Positions 45,197-53,791 of a stretch of DNA of 64,000 bases are shown here, piece after piece. Origin of the DNA: CAZOOR01 sp964581505 (GTDB lineage: Bacteria > Bacteroidota > Ignavibacteria > Kapaibacteriales > UBA2268); the NCBI GenBank assembly GCA_964581505.1, contig CAZOOR010000006.1, positions 1-64,000 on the forward strand, in the 5' to 3' direction. The notes below the pieces were generated by a model that had not been told where the DNA came from, did no database searches, and saw only the letters and a list, made by a program, of their open reading frames with translations. The position numbers and the translations under genes were made by a program. Numbering within the stretch: position 1 is the stretch's first letter; each line of letters starts with the position of its first letter.

Positions 45197-45883
45197 CTAT
45201 TTGTTTTTATTCTTTTTAACGGCAATAATACGCTCGAAAGGTATATTCTCTTTTATGCAAAATGTTTCTTTGTTTGTAGGGGGCAAATCCCAACTGTCTG
45301 TCTTCGGTATTATTTGATAATCAAATAAACCGATTGCTTCGAGCATTTTGAGATGATGATGATGTACTTCGGGGACATCGCTTGCAAGAAACAATTTGCC
45401 ACCGGGAATAAGTACCCGATGAAATTCCGATAGAACGGACTTGTTAAAAGCACGCCGTTTTTGATGTTTCTTTTTGGGCCACGGGTCAGGGAATAAATAT
45501 AGTATCCTTTCGATACTTTCGCTTTCAATGAAATTCAGACCGTTTACAACACTATACCAGAGTAAGGAAACATTAGGAATAGATTCACCACTTATAACGC
45601 CGCCGAGCCAGTCGGTAACAATTTTCCTTACTTCAATCCCAAGGAAATTTTTCTTCGGTTCGCTTTCTGCCAAATCAAGAAGTAATTTTCCTTTACCGCA
45701 ACCTACATCAAGAACTCCCGGTGGCAACCCGTCTGCAAAGTGTGCCGTCCAATCTATTTGCTCAATCAGTGGTGGATAATAACGCGGTCTTTTCTTCAGC
45801 TCTGCTAGCGGAAAATACAAATTAGCCGCTGTATGATGGCGCAGCTTCTTCGGTTGCGGATATTTATTAAAGTCTATCTTCAT
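45197..45883 (-). CDS. trmB: tRNA (guanine-N7-)-methyltransferase
   Basis: This 228-residue SAM-dependent methyltransferase makes m7G46 in the variable loop of tRNAs. The SAM-binding motif is LDVGCGKGKLLLDLAESEPK, followed by NFLGIEVR. The diagnostic TrmB signature YLFPDPWPKKKHQKRR is intact, and GGKLFLASDVPEVHHHHLKM follows. The N-terminal part (PLAELKKRPRYYPP) is a short extension. It is the first gene of the run trmB-nadA-nadC-murG. Confidence 0.94.
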   Translation of the reverse strand: MKIDFNKYPQPKKLRHHTAANLYFPLAELKKRPRYYPPLIEQIDWTAHFADGLPPGVLDVGCGKGKLLLDLAESEPKKNFLGIEVRKIVTDWLGGVISGESIPNVSLLWYSVVNGLNFIESESIERILYLFPDPWPKKKHQKRRAFNKSVLSEFHRVLIPGGKLFLASDVPEVHHHHLKMLEAIGLFDYQIIPKTDSWDLPPTNKETFCIKENIPFERIIAVKKNKNK

Positions 45884-45966
45884 AACATTGCAAAATACTT
45901 AATTCATTTCCGGTTTGCAAATATCAACAAACCAAAATCTGATAATATAGTTGAATATTTTTTCAA

Positions 45967-46701
45967 TTATTCAATTACAGTTATTGTTAAATTATCAAAA
46001 TAAGAAACGGCATCTGCTTTAGTCCAGAGTCCTGCTTTGCCCGCATTGCCAAATGTAGTATCCCGCACTTGGAATAATTGCTTGCCGTTCAGATAGACGG
46101 TAAATAAATCATTTGCCACTACGAGTTTCAAATCATTCCAACCGGAGCCGAGCGGTGCAACATCTGTACCATAAGTTCTCCCTTTTCCTATAAGTGGCAG
46201 GTCGGTTCTGACACCGCCTTTTACTCTGTAGAGAACAACATTGTCCTCCAAAGGATTGGCACGTACAACATAGTAATTGTCGGCATCTTTAAAACGCCAT
46301 ACAAAACCTCCACCTTGGTCCATTCTACCCCTAACACCTTTCATTTTTACTTCCATGGTTAGATTTTTTGCAGTCAGACTGTCGAAAACAATTACGTTAA
46401 AATGATAATTGGGGTTATCCGAGGAAAGCTGAGCAAGTACTTTGTTCCCCTTATCATCGACAATTTTCCAATCTGTTCCGCTACCCCTGCCCGTAAAATA
46501 TTGCGACCAATCACTCGGAATTGTACCGGTTTCGTAATCCTCAAATGTAAAAGTAGTAGTAGCAACATTATTGCTTTTAATAGTTTGCATGGTCTTTGCC
46601 GGTTCGGTTTTCTTTTCGGGAATATTATTTTTTTCGCTTTCGGCTTTGCCGCAACCGTAAACTAAAAATATGCCAAGTAAAAGTGTAAGAAATCCTTTCA
46701 T
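45967..46701 (-). CDS. Lipoprotein with a LamG/DUF1080-like beta-sandwich domain
   Basis: This 244-residue protein has a lipoprotein signal (LLLGIFLVYGC, Cys17). A low-complexity spacer rich in Lys/Thr (about 20-50) and one concanavalin-like beta-sandwich domain (about 52-244) follow. The domain includes FEDYETGTIPSDWSQYF, DQGGGFVWRFKDADNYYVVR, GWNDLKLVVANDLFTVYLNG and GKAGLWTKADAVSYFDNLTI. This pattern matches LamG/DUF1080 (3-keto-disaccharide hydrolase-like) domains, which often bind or process sugars. No catalytic residues can be assigned. It stands alone on the minus strand downstream of the ABC importer genes. Confidence 0.78.
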   Translation of the reverse strand: MKGFLTLLLGIFLVYGCGKAESEKNNIPEKKTEPAKTMQTIKSNNVATTTFTFEDYETGTIPSDWSQYFTGRGSGTDWKIVDDKGNKVLAQLSSDNPNYHFNVIVFDSLTAKNLTMEVKMKGVRGRMDQGGGFVWRFKDADNYYVVRANPLEDNVVLYRVKGGVRTDLPLIGKGRTYGTDVAPLGSGWNDLKLVVANDLFTVYLNGKQLFQVRDTTFGNAGKAGLWTKADAVSYFDNLTITVIE

Positions 46702-46738
46702 AATTTTATCCTTCCATAATTCTTTGAAAATATAAATA

Positions 46739-47449
46739 TTAGTATTCTAAAAAATATTTGACGTATTCATTGTTTGAATTTTTAATTTGCTGAACAGTTC
46801 CCTTGTCTTCTATGATTCCGTTATTGATTACAACAATTTCATCAGCAATAGCAAAGGCTTCACGGTGGTCGTGTGTTACATAGATAATAGTCAAGTTTAA
46901 TTTGCTATTGAGCATTTTTATATAATCCAAGATTTTCCGTTTCAATTTGACATCAAGATTAGCAAGCGGTTCGTCCATAAGTAAAATTTTAGGTTCAAGT
47001 ACCAAAGCGCGGGCGATAGCAGTAAGCTGTTGCTGTCCGCCGGATAATTGATGTGGGTATTTATTACCATACTCTTGTATCCCAAAGAATTTTAAAATAT
47101 CAGAGACTTTCTCTTGAATATTTGATGTTTTTCTCTCAATTAATCCAAAGGCAATATTTTTATAAACCGTATAATGTGGCCAAAGTGCTAAATCCTGAAA
47201 AACAAATCCTATGTCCCGTTTATGTGCGGGTATTAATATTTCTCCACTATTTGACACAGTTCTATTATCAATTGAAATTGTACCGCTATCCGGAATTTCC
47301 AAACCGGCAATGAGACGTAATATTGTAGTTTTGCCACTACCGGAGCCACCGAGCAAGCATGTCAATTGATTTTTTTGTATAAGTAAATCTAAACCGTTAA
47401 GCACCGATTTGTCTTTATACCTATGTTGTATATTATATAATTTAATCAT
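46739..47449 (-). CDS. ABC transporter ATP-binding protein, iron(III)/spermidine-type
   Basis: I choose the ATG at 47449 (MIKLYNIQHRYKDKSVLNGL), which overlaps the permease stop by 8 bp; an earlier in-frame ATG would run further into the permease. The 236-residue ATPase has Walker A GGSGSGKTT, the Q-loop (VFQDLALWPHYTVYKNIAFG), signature LSGGQQQ, Walker B LLMDEPLANLD and the His switch VTHDHREAFAI. It lacks the C-terminal TOBE/regulatory domain of longer FbpC/PotA proteins. It powers the import system encoded by the two upstream genes. Confidence 0.93.
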   Translation of the reverse strand: MIKLYNIQHRYKDKSVLNGLDLLIQKNQLTCLLGGSGSGKTTILRLIAGLEIPDSGTISIDNRTVSNSGEILIPAHKRDIGFVFQDLALWPHYTVYKNIAFGLIERKTSNIQEKVSDILKFFGIQEYGNKYPHQLSGGQQQLTAIARALVLEPKILLMDEPLANLDVKLKRKILDYIKMLNSKLNLTIIYVTHDHREAFAIADEIVVINNGIIEDKGTVQQIKNSNNEYVKYFLEY

Positions 47450-49061
47450 AATAGTAGCTATATTTATTTTGATATATCTTGACAATCAAAAAGAAAAATG
47501 AAATAATTACCAAAGTAATAGCAAAAACTACCAAAGACATAGAACTTGTAAGCGATTGCGGAGCGTTAGCCATAATTGTAAATACTTTAATCGGCATTAT
47601 CTCTGTTCCGGGTGGATATAACATAATGCTTGTTCCAAGTTCACTAAGACAAAAAATAAAGCTAAGAACTATTGCCGCAAACAATGTAGGCAAAATTAAC
47701 GGTAGTAATATCTTAGTAATTTGTCTGTATGGTTTACTTCCCTGTATTTGCGCCGCTTCGAATAAGGAATTTGGAATTTGCTTAATTGCGTTTGCTATTA
47801 GTTTGGAAGAAATGAATGAAAATTTACCTGCATAGCCAATTATGATAATGGCATATCCCGAATATATAAAATCAAAGATTGCGTGATTGTAAAATTTAAT
47901 TAGGCTTATTCCAAAAACAGTAGATGGTATTGCAAAAATAAAGAGCAATAGCCAAGTAAATAGTTTTCCGGTTGTTTGGGAGCCATTAATAGTTAATAAA
48001 TATGCGGACGCAAAACCGATAAGCACAATGACAAATGCCCCGATAACTGCTAATCCTATTGAGCTTCCGAGAGTAGGAAACAATAAGCTGAATGCTTTAA
48101 TAAATTGAACGGAACCACCTTTAAAAGATTGATAAAACAATATGATAAACGGTAGAATTATAAAGATAAAAAATAATATAAAAATCAAGGAGAAGCTTAC
48201 ATATTTCCATTGATATAATTCATATAATCTATTGTTTCTTCCTTTGCCTCCGAGTGATAGAAACTGTGCATCAGCAAGATGCCTCCTCTCAATAAATAGC
48301 AGTACTATGCAAATTGAAATCAATAGTGTGGATTGCAAAATAGCAAATGAATGATTGTAGAATGCTGAAAATTGAGTAAAAATTTCGGTCGTAAGAACTT
48401 CTACTCCGAAAAATGCCGGCACAGTAAATTCGGAAATACTCAATATAAATATTAGTACAAAAGAAGTTATAATAGCAGGTTTAATCATTGGTAAAGTAAT
48501 TTTTAGTATTATCCTTCTTAATCGAACAATTGTCAAAGCGGATTCTTCCAAATGAGTAGAAATATTGGTCAAAGCACTACCAATAATAAGCATTGACAAA
48601 GGTGTGTAAATTGTTGTTAATACAAAAATCACTCCGATATATGTGGATATAATGCTACTACTACCGATAGAAAAATAAAAAAAATCTTTCCAAGCAACAG
48701 CCAAAATATATGGAGAAACAAATAATGGAATCAAAAATCCAATCTTAAAAAAGCCACGATATTTTATATTTGTCTTATAGAGTAAATAAGCTATAATTGC
48801 TCCCAATATAGTAGAAAGAAAGGCAATGGAAAAAGCGAGCATACTACTTTTTAAGAGAAGAAATAGGCTACTATTATCTAATAATGAAAGGTTATTTTGT
48901 AATGAGCCGTCAAATATCAGTGTTGTCCCAATTGTATAAAAAACAGGAACAACAATTAATAAAAGAAATACTATGAAAACAAATGTAGCTAATATAGTAT
49001 TTGCTTTAACCCTGAATAAAGCTCTTTTCATAAGCAACAGTTTTAAATTTATTTCGCCCAT
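47442..49061 (-). CDS. ABC transporter permease, FbpB type (two fused halves)
   Basis: This 539-residue protein has about 12 membrane helices in two homologous halves, as in iron(III) and phosphonate-type permeases (FbpB/SfuB). Each half has the cytoplasmic EAA-like loop that contacts the ATPase: EESALTIVRLRRIILKITLP in the first and EAAQIQGSKPYRQITKILLP in the second. It overlaps the binding-protein gene by 13 bp and the ATPase gene by 8 bp. An alternative start at 49028 (MKRALFRVKANTIL) would reduce the overlap. Confidence 0.92.
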   Translation of the reverse strand: MGEINLKLLLMKRALFRVKANTILATFVFIVFLLLIVVPVFYTIGTTLIFDGSLQNNLSLLDNSSLFLLLKSSMLAFSIAFLSTILGAIIAYLLYKTNIKYRGFFKIGFLIPLFVSPYILAVAWKDFFYFSIGSSSIISTYIGVIFVLTTIYTPLSMLIIGSALTNISTHLEESALTIVRLRRIILKITLPMIKPAIITSFVLIFILSISEFTVPAFFGVEVLTTEIFTQFSAFYNHSFAILQSTLLISICIVLLFIERRHLADAQFLSLGGKGRNNRLYELYQWKYVSFSLIFILFFIFIILPFIILFYQSFKGGSVQFIKAFSLLFPTLGSSIGLAVIGAFVIVLIGFASAYLLTINGSQTTGKLFTWLLLFIFAIPSTVFGISLIKFYNHAIFDFIYSGYAIIIIGYAGKFSFISSKLIANAIKQIPNSLFEAAQIQGSKPYRQITKILLPLILPTLFAAIVLSFIFCLSELGTSIMLYPPGTEIMPIKVFTIMANAPQSLTSSMSLVVFAITLVIISFFFLIVKIYQNKYSYYYD

Positions 49062-50053
49062 TCTTTAAGAAAATTCTGAATTTCTACAAGTTTCTGCGAA
49101 GTTCTATCATAATCAATTTCCATAGGTTTGATATTATCAAGCGAAGGAATAGATTTTGTTGTCTTCACTCCTTTATGTAGAGGCATTTGGGCGCAAGATT
49201 TCGCCAATTTTGCTTCGCTCTCTTTGCTAAGAAGATAATCAAGTAATTTTTTCCCATTTTCGCTATGTGGTGAATTCTTAATCAAGCAAACAGTATTGGG
49301 CATAATTAAGGTGCCTATGCCGGCTTGGTCTAAAAATACATAATCAACATCAGTACTTTCCTTCATTGCTTCGAAAGCATCGTCTGTATCCGTAAGCCCA
49401 CAGGCAATTTCGCCAATCATAACGCGTTTTTTAACGTCGCCGTTACTTGAAGCAATTACCACTCCATTTTTTTTCAAGTCAGCAAGAAACGCTTTTGCCG
49501 CAGTATCGCCAAGTGCGGTAAATAGAGCCGCAATATGAAACGTAGTAGTTCCGAAAAGAGGATTGGCAATGGCGACATTATTTGCGTATTTAGGCTTTGC
49601 CAAATCGAATATTGAATTTGGGACATCATCTTTTGACAACATTTTTTTATTATATATAAGCACCCTGGAGCGTGCAGAAAATCCTGTCCATTGATTTCCT
49701 TTATCTTTATATAGTAGTGGAATATCGGCAGAGTTCGGTGAAACATATCTTTGTGTTATTCCTTTGTGTTTTAAGACATTTGTTCGGACGGGGTCGCCAC
49801 TCCAAAAAACATCACAATGCGGATTATCCCTTTCTGCAATAAGTCTGTTTAATACACCTGTCGATTTTGTTTCTTCCGTGTCATAAATAACCTTAACATT
49901 TATACCTGTATTTTCCTCGAAGTCCTTCAAAATAGGTTCGGAAAATACTTGGTCAACACTTGTATAAACAACAACATTATCCTGTTTGTCAGCACAAGAG
50001 AGCATAAATAACAGTAGGAATGCTGTACAAACAGCTAAATTTTTCTTCTTCAT
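49049..50053 (-). CDS. ABC transporter solute-binding lipoprotein, iron(III)/family 1 type
   Basis: This 334-residue protein has a lipoprotein signal (TAFLLLFMLSC, Cys20). The mature part follows the FbpA/FutA-like layout: VVVYTSVDQVFSEPILKDFE, GINVKVIYDTEETKSTGVLN, CDVFWSGDP and IANPLFGTTTFHIAALFTAL. In proven ferric-binding proteins the metal is held by an adjacent Tyr pair in the second half. Here the corresponding region reads GLTDTDDAFEA (219-229), with no Tyr pair visible. The cargo may therefore not be ferric iron; a phosphonate- or other anion-type ligand is an alternative. It leads a three-gene operon with permease and ATPase. Confidence 0.87.
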   Translation of the reverse strand: MKKKNLAVCTAFLLLFMLSCADKQDNVVVYTSVDQVFSEPILKDFEENTGINVKVIYDTEETKSTGVLNRLIAERDNPHCDVFWSGDPVRTNVLKHKGITQRYVSPNSADIPLLYKDKGNQWTGFSARSRVLIYNKKMLSKDDVPNSIFDLAKPKYANNVAIANPLFGTTTFHIAALFTALGDTAAKAFLADLKKNGVVIASSNGDVKKRVMIGEIACGLTDTDDAFEAMKESTDVDYVFLDQAGIGTLIMPNTVCLIKNSPHSENGKKLLDYLLSKESEAKLAKSCAQMPLHKGVKTTKSIPSLDNIKPMEIDYDRTSQKLVEIQNFLKEWAK

Positions 50054-50087
50054 ACAATTGCAATTTGTTTATTAAACATATATTCTG

Positions 50088-50095
50088 CAAAGATA
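50088..50095 (-). promoter_or_regulatory. -7 promoter element of the ABC importer operon
   Basis: On the minus strand TATCTTTG (followed by C) matches TAnnTTTG exactly, about 35 bp before the start codon of the binding protein. A clear TTG at -33 is not present, so strength is uncertain. Confidence 0.5.
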
Positions 50096-50195
50096 AGAAA
50101 TATTAAGATATTTCAGTCCTTTTTCTTTATATTTTTTGTAACTATAATTAGGAGTCAATGTAGTAGAAATACATAAAAGGTAATGTTCTAATTCA

Positions 50196-50320
50196 AATCG
50201 CACCCTGAAGGCTCCGGTTAATTTATATCCCTATCCTAACCGTATTCTTTAGGTTACGGTGATGTACATCGCGATTGTTCTCATTCTCGCCCTTTGGGAG
50301 ATGGCTGGGGTGTGGGTGCG
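50196..50320. repeat. Degenerate copies of the dispersed hairpin repeat
   Basis: At 50196-50219 a copy in reverse orientation matches the 24-bp hairpin at 21 positions. At 50238-50261 a forward copy matches at 18. A block GAGATGGCTGGGGTGTGGG followed by CGGCTGTTT at about 50299-50330 matches the second part of the repeats near 28 kb. The mutations break the stems, so these look like old, decaying copies. Confidence 0.7.
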
Positions 50321-50490
50321 GCTGTTTGCTTTTCTTTTCCCTCTTTGCTTTGATGAGGGGTGGATTGACGCGCAGCGTCAGAACGGGGTGGTGTGTCTTT
50401 AACTTTCTTTGATTTTGCTGGAATGACAATAATAAATCGCGAAAAGAATTATTAATGAGATTTATATTTTTATCAAATAAGCATAAATAT

Positions 50491-50521
50491 TTGGTCAAAA
50501 GCTAATCATTATTTATTTTGA
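50491..50521 (+). promoter_or_regulatory. Possible promoter of nadK
   Basis: TTG at 50491-50493 and TATTTTG at 50514-50520 have the spacing seen in the other promoters of the window, but the -7 box is one base short of the consensus. The nadK ATG is 32 bp downstream. Confidence 0.45.
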
Positions 50522-50552
50522 AATGATATTCCTCTCAAATATTTGAGGTAAA

Positions 50553-51437
50553 ATGAAAAAGATTGCACTATTTGAAAATGCAGACAAGCCGGCGGCTATT
50601 AAATATGCCGAAAAAGCGGCTGAATTATTAGTCAAAATGGATGCCGAGGTTTATGCTCAGCAAAGACTGGTAGATAATGTTTCACCCGAAATTGCAGATA
50701 AAATTAAGGCTATTCCTCTTGATGAGTTCGAGCGCTATGCCGATGCGGTTATCTCATTCGGCGGGGACGGGACAATGCTTTCGGCGGCAAGAACATTGAT
50801 TAATTCCAATATTCCGATTATCGGATTCAATGTCGGTAAACTCGGCTTTCTCGCAGAATATTCTATTGATAATATCGAACAGGGGCTGAAGGATTTAATT
50901 GACGGCAACTATCGAGTTGTAGATAGATTTGTGATTGAAACCGAAATTGACGGTGAAAAACTCTATGCCCTTAATGACTTTGTCATTGAAAAAAGAAACT
51001 CTTCGCGTATGATTACGGTGAAGGCTTATGCTAATGACCATCATATTGCAGACTATCGAGCGGACGGTTTAATTATAACAACACCGACCGGTTCGACCGC
51101 CTATTCGCTTTCTTGCAATGGTCCTGTTATTGCTCCGGCAACACAGGTATTATGCCTGACACCCGTCTCGCCACATTCATTGAACTTGCGTCCGGTAGTT
51201 ATTCCCGATACGAATGACGTCAAATGCAAAGTATTATCTAATACGGGTGAAGCGAATTTTGTGGTTGACGGACAAATTATTAAAATACTTAAAGACAAAG
51301 CGGAGGTAAATATCAAACGCTCCGAAGCAATCATTAAATTAATAAAACCGCTGGAAAGTTCATACTATGACTTATTGCGAAAAAAATTCTTGTGGGCGGC
51401 AAATCCTATTGACAGCAATCGTTCCGAGGAGAAATAA
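50553..51437 (+). CDS. nadK: NAD kinase
   Basis: This 294-residue cytoplasmic enzyme phosphorylates NAD to NADP. Signatures are the GGDGT motif in ISFGGDGTMLSAARTL, GFNVGKLGFLAEY, the NDFVIEK strand and ADGLIITTPTGSTAYSLSCN (the conserved glycine-rich stretch), followed by RPVVIPD. A GAGG ribosome-binding site lies 5 bp before the ATG. lgt begins 2 bp after the stop, so the two genes are coupled. The NAD pathway genes nadA and nadC lie 6 kb away on the other strand. Confidence 0.96.
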   Translation: MKKIALFENADKPAAIKYAEKAAELLVKMDAEVYAQQRLVDNVSPEIADKIKAIPLDEFERYADAVISFGGDGTMLSAARTLINSNIPIIGFNVGKLGFLAEYSIDNIEQGLKDLIDGNYRVVDRFVIETEIDGEKLYALNDFVIEKRNSSRMITVKAYANDHHIADYRADGLIITTPTGSTAYSLSCNGPVIAPATQVLCLTPVSPHSLNLRPVVIPDTNDVKCKVLSNTGEANFVVDGQIIKILKDKAEVNIKRSEAIIKLIKPLESSYYDLLRKKFLWAANPIDSNRSEEK

Positions 51438-51439
51438 AT

Positions 51440-52228
51440 ATGGATTTTATCGGATATATTAGTTGGGATATTTCACCGGAAATTTTTCGGCTTGGTCCTG
51501 TTGCTGTTCGTTGGTACGGATTGCTCTTTGCACTTGGCTTTGTTCTCGGCTATAATATAATGACAAAATTTTTCATTAAAGAAAAACGACCGTTAAAAGA
51601 CTTGGAAGCCCTAACAATTACGATGATTATAGGAACAATTATCGGAGCGAGACTGGGGCATTGTCTTTTCTATGACCCAATGTACTATTTGTCAAATCCC
51701 ATTAAAATTCTAAAAATATGGGAGGGTGGTCTGGCAAGTCATGGGGCGGCGATTGGTATTCTCATTGCCTTGTTATTTTATATTAAAAAATATCCGAAAT
51801 ATACGATGCTATGGATACTTGACAGGGTGGTCATCGTAGTAGCACTGGCTGGTTTTCTTATTAGACTCGGTAATTTTTTCAATTCAGAAATTCTCGGGAG
51901 TGTGTCATCGTCCCCTTGGGCAGTTGTTTTTGCAAGAATAGACAGCTTGCCGCGACACCCTGCACAGCTCTATGAAGCATTTGCTTACCTACTTATTTTT
52001 GTTTATTTATTTCGTTCCTACTTCAAGTTTGACGGAAAAATTCCTACCGGTCGTTTTTTTGGTATTTTCCTAATCCTTGTTTTTGGAGCAAGGTTTATAA
52101 TTGAATTTTTCAAGGAAGTTCAATCGGCGTTCGAACATAGTTTGCCGCTTGATATGGGGCAGTTGCTCAGTATTCCTTTTGTCATTGCCGGAATATACTT
52201 TCTCATAAAATCCAATAAAAAGGAATAA
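51440..52228 (+). CDS. lgt: Prolipoprotein diacylglyceryl transferase
   Basis: This 262-residue inner-membrane protein with about seven helices attaches diacylglycerol to the lipobox cysteine of prolipoproteins. It contains PVAVRWYGLLFALGFVLGY, IWEGGLASHGAAIGI (the H of the conserved HG pair), the Lgt signature LIRLGNFFNSEILG, PRHPAQLYEAFAYL and a C-terminal RFIIEFFKEVQ. It acts on the several lipoproteins encoded here (for example the M49 peptidase and the ABC binding protein). The gene is followed by a terminator. Confidence 0.96.
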   Translation: MDFIGYISWDISPEIFRLGPVAVRWYGLLFALGFVLGYNIMTKFFIKEKRPLKDLEALTITMIIGTIIGARLGHCLFYDPMYYLSNPIKILKIWEGGLASHGAAIGILIALLFYIKKYPKYTMLWILDRVVIVVALAGFLIRLGNFFNSEILGSVSSSPWAVVFARIDSLPRHPAQLYEAFAYLLIFVYLFRSYFKFDGKIPTGRFFGIFLILVFGARFIIEFFKEVQSAFEHSLPLDMGQLLSIPFVIAGIYFLIKSNKKE

Positions 52229-52250
52229 TGGAAAACGATAGAAAATATTC

Positions 52251-52289
52251 AAAAGGCTGTCCCTATACAAATGAGACAGTCTTTTTTTT
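52251..52289 (+). terminator. Terminator after lgt
   Basis: A stem GGCTGTC/GACAGTC (one G-T pair) with a 13-nt loop is followed by eight T, 26 bp after the lgt stop. Confidence 0.85.
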
Positions 52290-52303
52290 ACTAATATTTA
52301 TTC

Positions 52304-52358
52304 AGCATATATCCTGAACTATGATACATTTATGGTATTATATAGGATATATCCTTAA
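52304..52358. repeat. 55-bp dyad repeat R1 upstream of the DUF4143 ATPase gene
   Basis: This is the first of two direct repeats. It starts AGCATATATCCTGAACTA and ends TAGGATATATCCTTAA. The arms ATATATCCT (52307-52315) and AGGATATAT (52344-52352) are perfect inverted repeats. Inside them, ATGATAC and GGTATTAT extend an imperfect dyad, so the element can form a long hairpin or bind a dimeric protein. It matches R2 at 48 of 55 positions. Confidence 0.85.
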
Positions 52359-52403
52359 TATGTTATTAAATTTCTTTTATTATCCACAAAAAAATATTAA
52401 TTT

Positions 52404-52458
52404 AGCATATATCCTGAACTATTATACGTATATAGTATTGTTTAGGATATACCCTTAA
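52404..52458. repeat. 55-bp dyad repeat R2 at the promoter of the DUF4143 ATPase gene
   Basis: This is the second copy, starting exactly 100 bp after R1, with the same length and arms (ATATATCCT and AGGATATAC). It ends 22 bp before the ATPase start codon, so it covers the place where promoter and leader must be. An operator or a leader hairpin is more likely than a neutral repeat. Confidence 0.85.
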
Positions 52459-52480
52459 CGTTTATTAATGAGAGTTTATT

Positions 52481-53695
52481 ATGATAGTTAAACGACAAAT
52501 ATATTATGATAGAATAAAAACCTTTATTGACAAACCGATAATTAAGATAATTACCGGTATGCGAAGAGTTGGCAAAAGTTATTTCTTAAAACAAATAATT
52601 TCCGAGTTAATAAGCTCGGAAATAGATAAGTCGCAAATAATATTCATAGATAAAGAAGACATAAGATTTGATTCCATTCAGAATTATAAGCAGTTGAATG
52701 AATATATTGAGTCAAATTATTCTTCAATAAATGGAAAAAAGTATTTATTCATTGATGAAGTTCAAGAGATAGAACAATGGGAAAAATTAATAGTTTCGTT
52801 AAATAAAAGTGAGAAATATGATATATATCTCAGTGGTAGTAATGCTCAATTATTATCATCAGAGCTTGCTACTTTGATTGCAGGTCGATATATTGAAATC
52901 AATATTTATCCACTTTCTTTTTCAGAATTTATAGAATTTCAAGGAGAAAATTTTGTTTCTTATCAAAATTCATTTGAATTATACATCAGATATGGCGGAC
53001 TACCAGGAATATTTCATTTAGAACAGACAGACGAGACCGTTTTCCAATATCTTAACGGTATATACAGTAGTATTTTGGTGAAAGATATTATTGCAAGATA
53101 TAGGATTAGGAATGTTTCGCTATTAGAAAAAATCCTTAATTTTATTCTTGATAATATTGGTAATCTATTAACGGCAAATAATATTGCTAAATATTTGAAG
53201 TCGCAAAAGAATGTCATTTATTCCGATACTATTCAGAATTATTTAAATTATTTTCTAAAAACTTATATCGTACATAAGGTTCAGAGATATGATATAAAAG
53301 GTAAAAAACTTTTAGAAATCAATGAAAAATACTATGTCAATGACCTGGGATTGCGTCATAGTATTTTGCAGTTTCGCAATGACGATATTGCTCAAATATT
53401 AGAAAACATTGTCTATATGGAATTATTGGTTCGAGGTTATAAAGTAAATGTTGGCAATCATGCAGGCAAAGAAATTGATTTTATTGCTACAAAACAAAAT
53501 GAAAAAATTTACATTCAAGTATCATATTTATTAGCCTCCGAAAAAACTATAGAGCGAGAATTTACGCCATTATTAAAAATTGAAGATAATTATCCAAAAT
53601 TTGTTTTAAGTATGGATACAAATATTATAGCTAATGATAATAAAGGAATAAAACGAATAAATATTATAGATTTCTTGATAGATTCTGTTAGATAG
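52481..53695 (+). CDS. AAA ATPase with C-terminal DUF4143 domain
   Basis: This 404-residue protein begins with a AAA-type ATPase: Walker A GMRRVGKSYFL (28-36) and Walker B YLFIDEVQEIEQWEKL, then the sensor region YLSGSNAQLLSSELATLIAG. The DUF4143 part (about 200-404) contains YGGLPGIFHLEQ and a restriction-like segment GKEIDFIATKQNEKIYIQVS near 330, where the acidic and Gln residues recall PD-(D/E)xK nucleases. The family is common, often horizontally moved, and of unknown role; links to defence or addiction have been proposed but not settled. AT content is even higher than in neighbours, and the gene is isolated between terminators and behind the two dyad repeats, which suggests an acquired unit. 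Confidence 0.85.
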   Translation: MIVKRQIYYDRIKTFIDKPIIKIITGMRRVGKSYFLKQIISELISSEIDKSQIIFIDKEDIRFDSIQNYKQLNEYIESNYSSINGKKYLFIDEVQEIEQWEKLIVSLNKSEKYDIYLSGSNAQLLSSELATLIAGRYIEINIYPLSFSEFIEFQGENFVSYQNSFELYIRYGGLPGIFHLEQTDETVFQYLNGIYSSILVKDIIARYRIRNVSLLEKILNFILDNIGNLLTANNIAKYLKSQKNVIYSDTIQNYLNYFLKTYIVHKVQRYDIKGKKLLEINEKYYVNDLGLRHSILQFRNDDIAQILENIVYMELLVRGYKVNVGNHAGKEIDFIATKQNEKIYIQVSYLLASEKTIEREFTPLLKIEDNYPKFVLSMDTNIIANDNKGIKRINIIDFLIDSVR

Positions 53696-53791
53696 ATAAT
53701 ACTTTTGCGATACTGTCTGTCTTTAAGTTTCTATCTTCGGAGGGGATACAGGTTTTTCCTCGTGTTGAAATACAGGGCTATTGATTTGATA

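Larger units (their letters stand above)
50054..50552. other. Divergent intergenic region with decayed repeats
   Basis: This 499-bp gap holds the promoter of the ABC operon on one side, the nadK promoter on the other, and decayed copies of the dispersed hairpin repeat in the middle. A 91-codon minus-strand frame in it is only the translation of the repeat (it reads HPHPSHLPKGENEN), so I do not call a gene. Confidence 0.7.

Noticed and set aside
50223..50498. 91-codon minus-strand frame in the gap before nadK
   Set aside because: It consists mostly of the decayed repeat block (HPHPSHLPKGENENN) and lacks a plausible start context.
52304..52458. Two repeats read as a minimal CRISPR array
   Set aside because: Only two copies, 55 bp long with internal dyads and a 45-bp gap, no cas genes; an operator or hairpin pair fits better.
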